Below, piece by piece: positions 62,091 through 64,000 of a DNA stretch of 64,000 nucleotides. Both the position numbers and the translations under genes were made by a program. Each line of letters opens with the position of its first letter. The first letter of the stretch is position 1. Source of the DNA: Candidatus Poribacteria bacterium (GTDB taxonomy: Bacteria; Poribacteria; WGA-4E; PCPOR2b); NCBI GenBank assembly GCA_003635265.1, contig PYIZ01000032.1, positions 22,239 through 86,238 on the forward strand, given 5' to 3'. A model generated the notes under the pieces. That model was not told the origin of the DNA. It did no database searches and saw only the letters and a list, made by a program, of their open reading frames with translations.

Positions 62091-62942
62091 ATGATTATTG
62101 ATTCACACAGTCACGCATGGCCACGCTGGCCCTACGAACCCCCCGTTCCTGACAGCGACAGCCGTGGCAGGATTGAGCAACTCCTTCATGAAATGGATCG
62201 GCATGGCGTTGATCGAGCAGTTCTGGTTTGTGCGCGAATCGATCACAACCCGGATAACAACGACTATATTTTCGAGTGTGCCCAACGGTATCCAGACCGC
62301 ATCATTCAATTTGCCGATGTCGATTGTTCGTGGACGGATACCTACCACACTCCGGGCGCTGCAGATCGCCTCGCCGAGGCGGCGGATAAATACGCGTTAA
62401 AAGGGTATACACACTATTTCAGGGGAGACGATGACGGCAGTTGGTTCTTTACAGACGAAGGACAGCGATTCTTTCAGACCACTGCGGATCGAGGGTTAAT
62501 TGCCAGCCTCGCCATGGGACCGCAACTACAGGCGCCATTACGCAAATTGGCGGCACAGTTCCCGTCCATCACCTTTCTCTGTCACCACATGGGCGGTGCA
62601 AGAGCCGGGGAAGAACCGCCTTATCCGAACTTAAACGAGATCCTTGCGTCAGCGAAGGTGCCGAATATCAATATCAAGATGTCTGGGTTTGGATATGTCT
62701 CCCAAGTCCCGTGGGGCTATCCTTATTCGGATACCGGCTGGATCGTTCGCTCACTCTACGAACATTTTGGTCCGGATCGCCTCTGCTGGGGGTCGGACTA
62801 CCCCGTGGTTCGTTCCTACATGACCTACCAACATTCCCTCGAAGCGTTCCGGACACACTGCACCTTCATCCCTGATGCTGATAAGGAGCGCATCCTCGGG
62901 GATTCCCTCCATCGGTTGTTGACTGTGGGGCAGAGTGGTTAG
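62091..62942 (+). CDS. Amidohydrolase family 2 metal-dependent hydrolase
   Basis: 283 residues of the COG2159 (ACMSD-like) family: the metal motif DSHSH (H6, H8), the VLVCARIDHNPDNND segment, LCHHMGGARAG (His ligands about 164-165) and LCWGSDYPVVRSYMTYQHSLEAFR (metal Asp in GSDYPV, about 236). The family decarboxylates or hydrolyses aromatic or lactone acids; the substrate is not evident. It may also be related to fuconolactonase-type enzymes. It is the last intact gene before the IS insertion. Confidence 0.9.
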   Translation: MIIDSHSHAWPRWPYEPPVPDSDSRGRIEQLLHEMDRHGVDRAVLVCARIDHNPDNNDYIFECAQRYPDRIIQFADVDCSWTDTYHTPGAADRLAEAADKYALKGYTHYFRGDDDGSWFFTDEGQRFFQTTADRGLIASLAMGPQLQAPLRKLAAQFPSITFLCHHMGGARAGEEPPYPNLNEILASAKVPNINIKMSGFGYVSQVPWGYPYSDTGWIVRSLYEHFGPDRLCWGSDYPVVRSYMTYQHSLEAFRTHCTFIPDADKERILGDSLHRLLTVGQSG

Positions 62943-62954
62943 GTCCCTAAAAAT

Positions 62955-63389
62955 ATGAGAGAAAAGATTGAGTCGCTTATAGAGACACTTGTACCTCCTG
63001 AAGTTGGCGCATCTTCTCAACTCGCAGATAGTTTTCTTAATTCCTATAGAGAGTTGCTTGAAGACGGTGATTCATATCCACCAGAGATTACTTTCCCTGC
63101 TCTTTTTGATTTTATTGTGACGGCAGAATATGTGAAGCGAATGGTTGCTGATTCTGGTTGGATGTATTGTAGTGGGCATGACTACTCGGAGGGCCCTTCT
63201 ATGTACTTTCCTTTTCTTAAAACATGTCCAAGGTGTAGTGTCCATTCAGGCAGCAAACCTACTGCGAAGAGCAATAAACCTGGATCAGACCCTATAGGGG
63301 ACATTTCGGGCAATGCTACTTTGTTGATCCTTTCTAAGATTCTTGAATATACTAGTCCAACAACGCAAATCTGTAAGAACCTGTTTTAA
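62955..63389 (+). pseudogene. Unrecognised gene, 5' part only, cut by an IS5-type insertion
   Basis: The frame runs 140 codons with normal protein composition (SLIETLVPPEVGASSQLADSFLNSYRELL, in parts; a CPRC pair at about 93-96; IGDISGNATLLILSKILEYTS), then meets the probable IS end AGAACCTGTTTT at about 63376 and stops after four IS-coded residues. Its 3' part would lie beyond the right window edge. The early start lies 12 bases behind the amidohydrolase stop, same strand. The function was not recognised; a CPRC pair with the preceding acidic helix region suggests a metal-binding enzyme. Confidence 0.6.
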
Positions 63390-64000
63390 AAAGAAAACTT
63401 CTACTCAAGAGTTAATGTTTACGTTCAATCATTGGAGCAGTAAATCCAACTCCAATGAAAGGCATAAACATGACCCAAACAAACTATCCCACGGATTTGA
63501 CGGATGCCCAATGGTGCCGACTGTTACCTTATCTGCCAAAACCTTCGCCGGTAGGCAGACCTCTCAAGTGGAAGATGCGTGCAATTATCAACGCTATCTT
63601 TTATATAGTCAAATCAGGGTGTCAATGGCGAATGCTCCCGCATCAGATGCCGCCATGGCAAACGGTCTACTCCCATTTCAGAAAATGGAAAACTGATGGC
63701 ACATGGCTTATGATTCATCAAGCACTTCACGAGCAAATCCGTTGTGATATTGGCAAAGCACCTTCACCGACAGTAGCTATCATTGACAGCCAATCCGTTA
63801 AAACGACCGAACTGGCAGATACTCGCGGCTTTGATGCACATAAGAAAGTCAAAGGTCGTAAACGCCACATAGTCACCGATACAATTGGCATTCCATTGCG
63901 GGTGAAGGTCACTGATGCAAATATCAGTGATAACCGAGTCGCAATAGAGTTATTAACAGAAATCTTTAGGTGGCACATAACGATTCAGTTAGTCTGCGCC
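63376..64000 (+). mobile_element. IS5-family insertion sequence, left part
   Basis: Begins near AGAACCTGTTTTAAAAAG (about 63376), similar in style to IS5-group terminal repeats, and contains the transposase frame from 63470. The right end lies outside the window. ATTGGAG...CTCCAAT (63431-63456) is a small inverted repeat just ahead of the transposase gene. Confidence 0.75.
63470..64000 (+). CDS. IS5-family transposase, N-terminal part (runs off the window)
   Basis: An open frame of 177 codons from ATG 63470 to the window end with no interruption. The N-terminal DUF4096-type domain has LTDAQWCRLLPYLPKPSPVGRPLKWKMRAIINAIFYIVKSGCQWRMLP (in parts), then VYSHFRKWKTDGTW. The DDE domain begins with VAIIDSQSVKTTELADTRGFDAHKKVKGRKRHIVTDTIGIPL (in parts), which holds the first catalytic Asp in IIDSQ; a further aspartate (VTDTIG) lies about 32 residues on. 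This is the IS427/IS1031-like branch of IS5. The plus frame in which it lies is open to the edge, so it may be a functional copy. Confidence 0.93.
   Translation, partial: MTQTNYPTDLTDAQWCRLLPYLPKPSPVGRPLKWKMRAIINAIFYIVKSGCQWRMLPHQMPPWQTVYSHFRKWKTDGTWLMIHQALHEQIRCDIGKAPSPTVAIIDSQSVKTTELADTRGFDAHKKVKGRKRHIVTDTIGIPLRVKVTDANISDNRVAIELLTEIFRWHITIQLVCA

Noticed and set aside
1..64000. tRNA and rRNA genes
   Set aside because: Looked for GGTTCGA-type arms with matching acceptor stems; only the tmRNA was found.

Overview
The window reads as a chromosome segment of an uncultured, non-photosynthetic Gram-negative-like bacterium. The protein styles suggest the Candidatus Poribacteria / Planctomycetes neighbourhood: secreted proteins with FlgD-like tails, WD40 and ankyrin proteins, a neutral ceramidase-like enzyme, OPT-like 665-residue membrane proteins, SpoIVB-type proteases, and intergenic regions packed with short palindromes. 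This placement is an inference from gene content; no rRNA is present and nothing was searched. recA, smpB, ssrA (tmRNA) and folE confirm a bacterial chromosome.

Layout. 1-8.9 kb (minus strand): the start of a WD40 protein; a single-chain MntA-HepT-like protein; a sugar-acid kinase and two aldolases around a Ser/Thr protein kinase; then a PTPS - folE - SDR cluster that could be a pterin (BH4-like) pathway. 9-20 kb (minus): sulfurtransferase, a duplicated-domain lipoprotein, hydantoinase A, a decayed IS200/IS605-like element, recA, a secreted FlgD-tailed protein, an iron alcohol dehydrogenase and an ankyrin protein. A ferredoxin-NADP reductase-like gene (plus strand) follows a consensus promoter.

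21.4-36.1 kb (minus) is the most unusual locus. It contains a 2472-residue MacB/FtsX-type permease fused to LysM-like segments, Asp-rich calcium-type repeats and a degenerate M28 peptidase domain. Behind it come a small membrane protein, two tandem OPT-like transporters, a frameshifted four-helix-bundle gene, a protein with a duplicated Cys/His domain, a PqqD-like protein and a LolD/MacB-type ATPase. 36.4-39 kb (plus) holds an XRE regulator with an ImmA/IrrE protease and an unrecognised protein. 39-48.8 kb holds a potD pseudogene and a mixture of catabolic genes, including a recent tandem duplication of a two-cupin gene and a CoA-transferase/MaoC pair.

49-55.4 kb (plus): smpB and tmRNA lie side by side, then a compact membrane-stress operon (PspA, PH-like, YqiJ/NfeD-like, flotillin, bifunctional nuclease, second PspA, small membrane protein) ends at a strong terminator. 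55.7-61.8 kb: secreted proteins (SpoIVB-like protease, beta-propeller, trypsin-like protease, BamE-like lipoprotein). The right edge has an amidohydrolase, a gene cut by an IS5-type insertion, and the start of that transposase.

Intergenic DNA carries three repeat styles: palindromes bordered by GTAGG/CCTAC, runs of TTCATTGG/TTCACTAG-like words, and runs of GCGTGAAACGTGA-like words.
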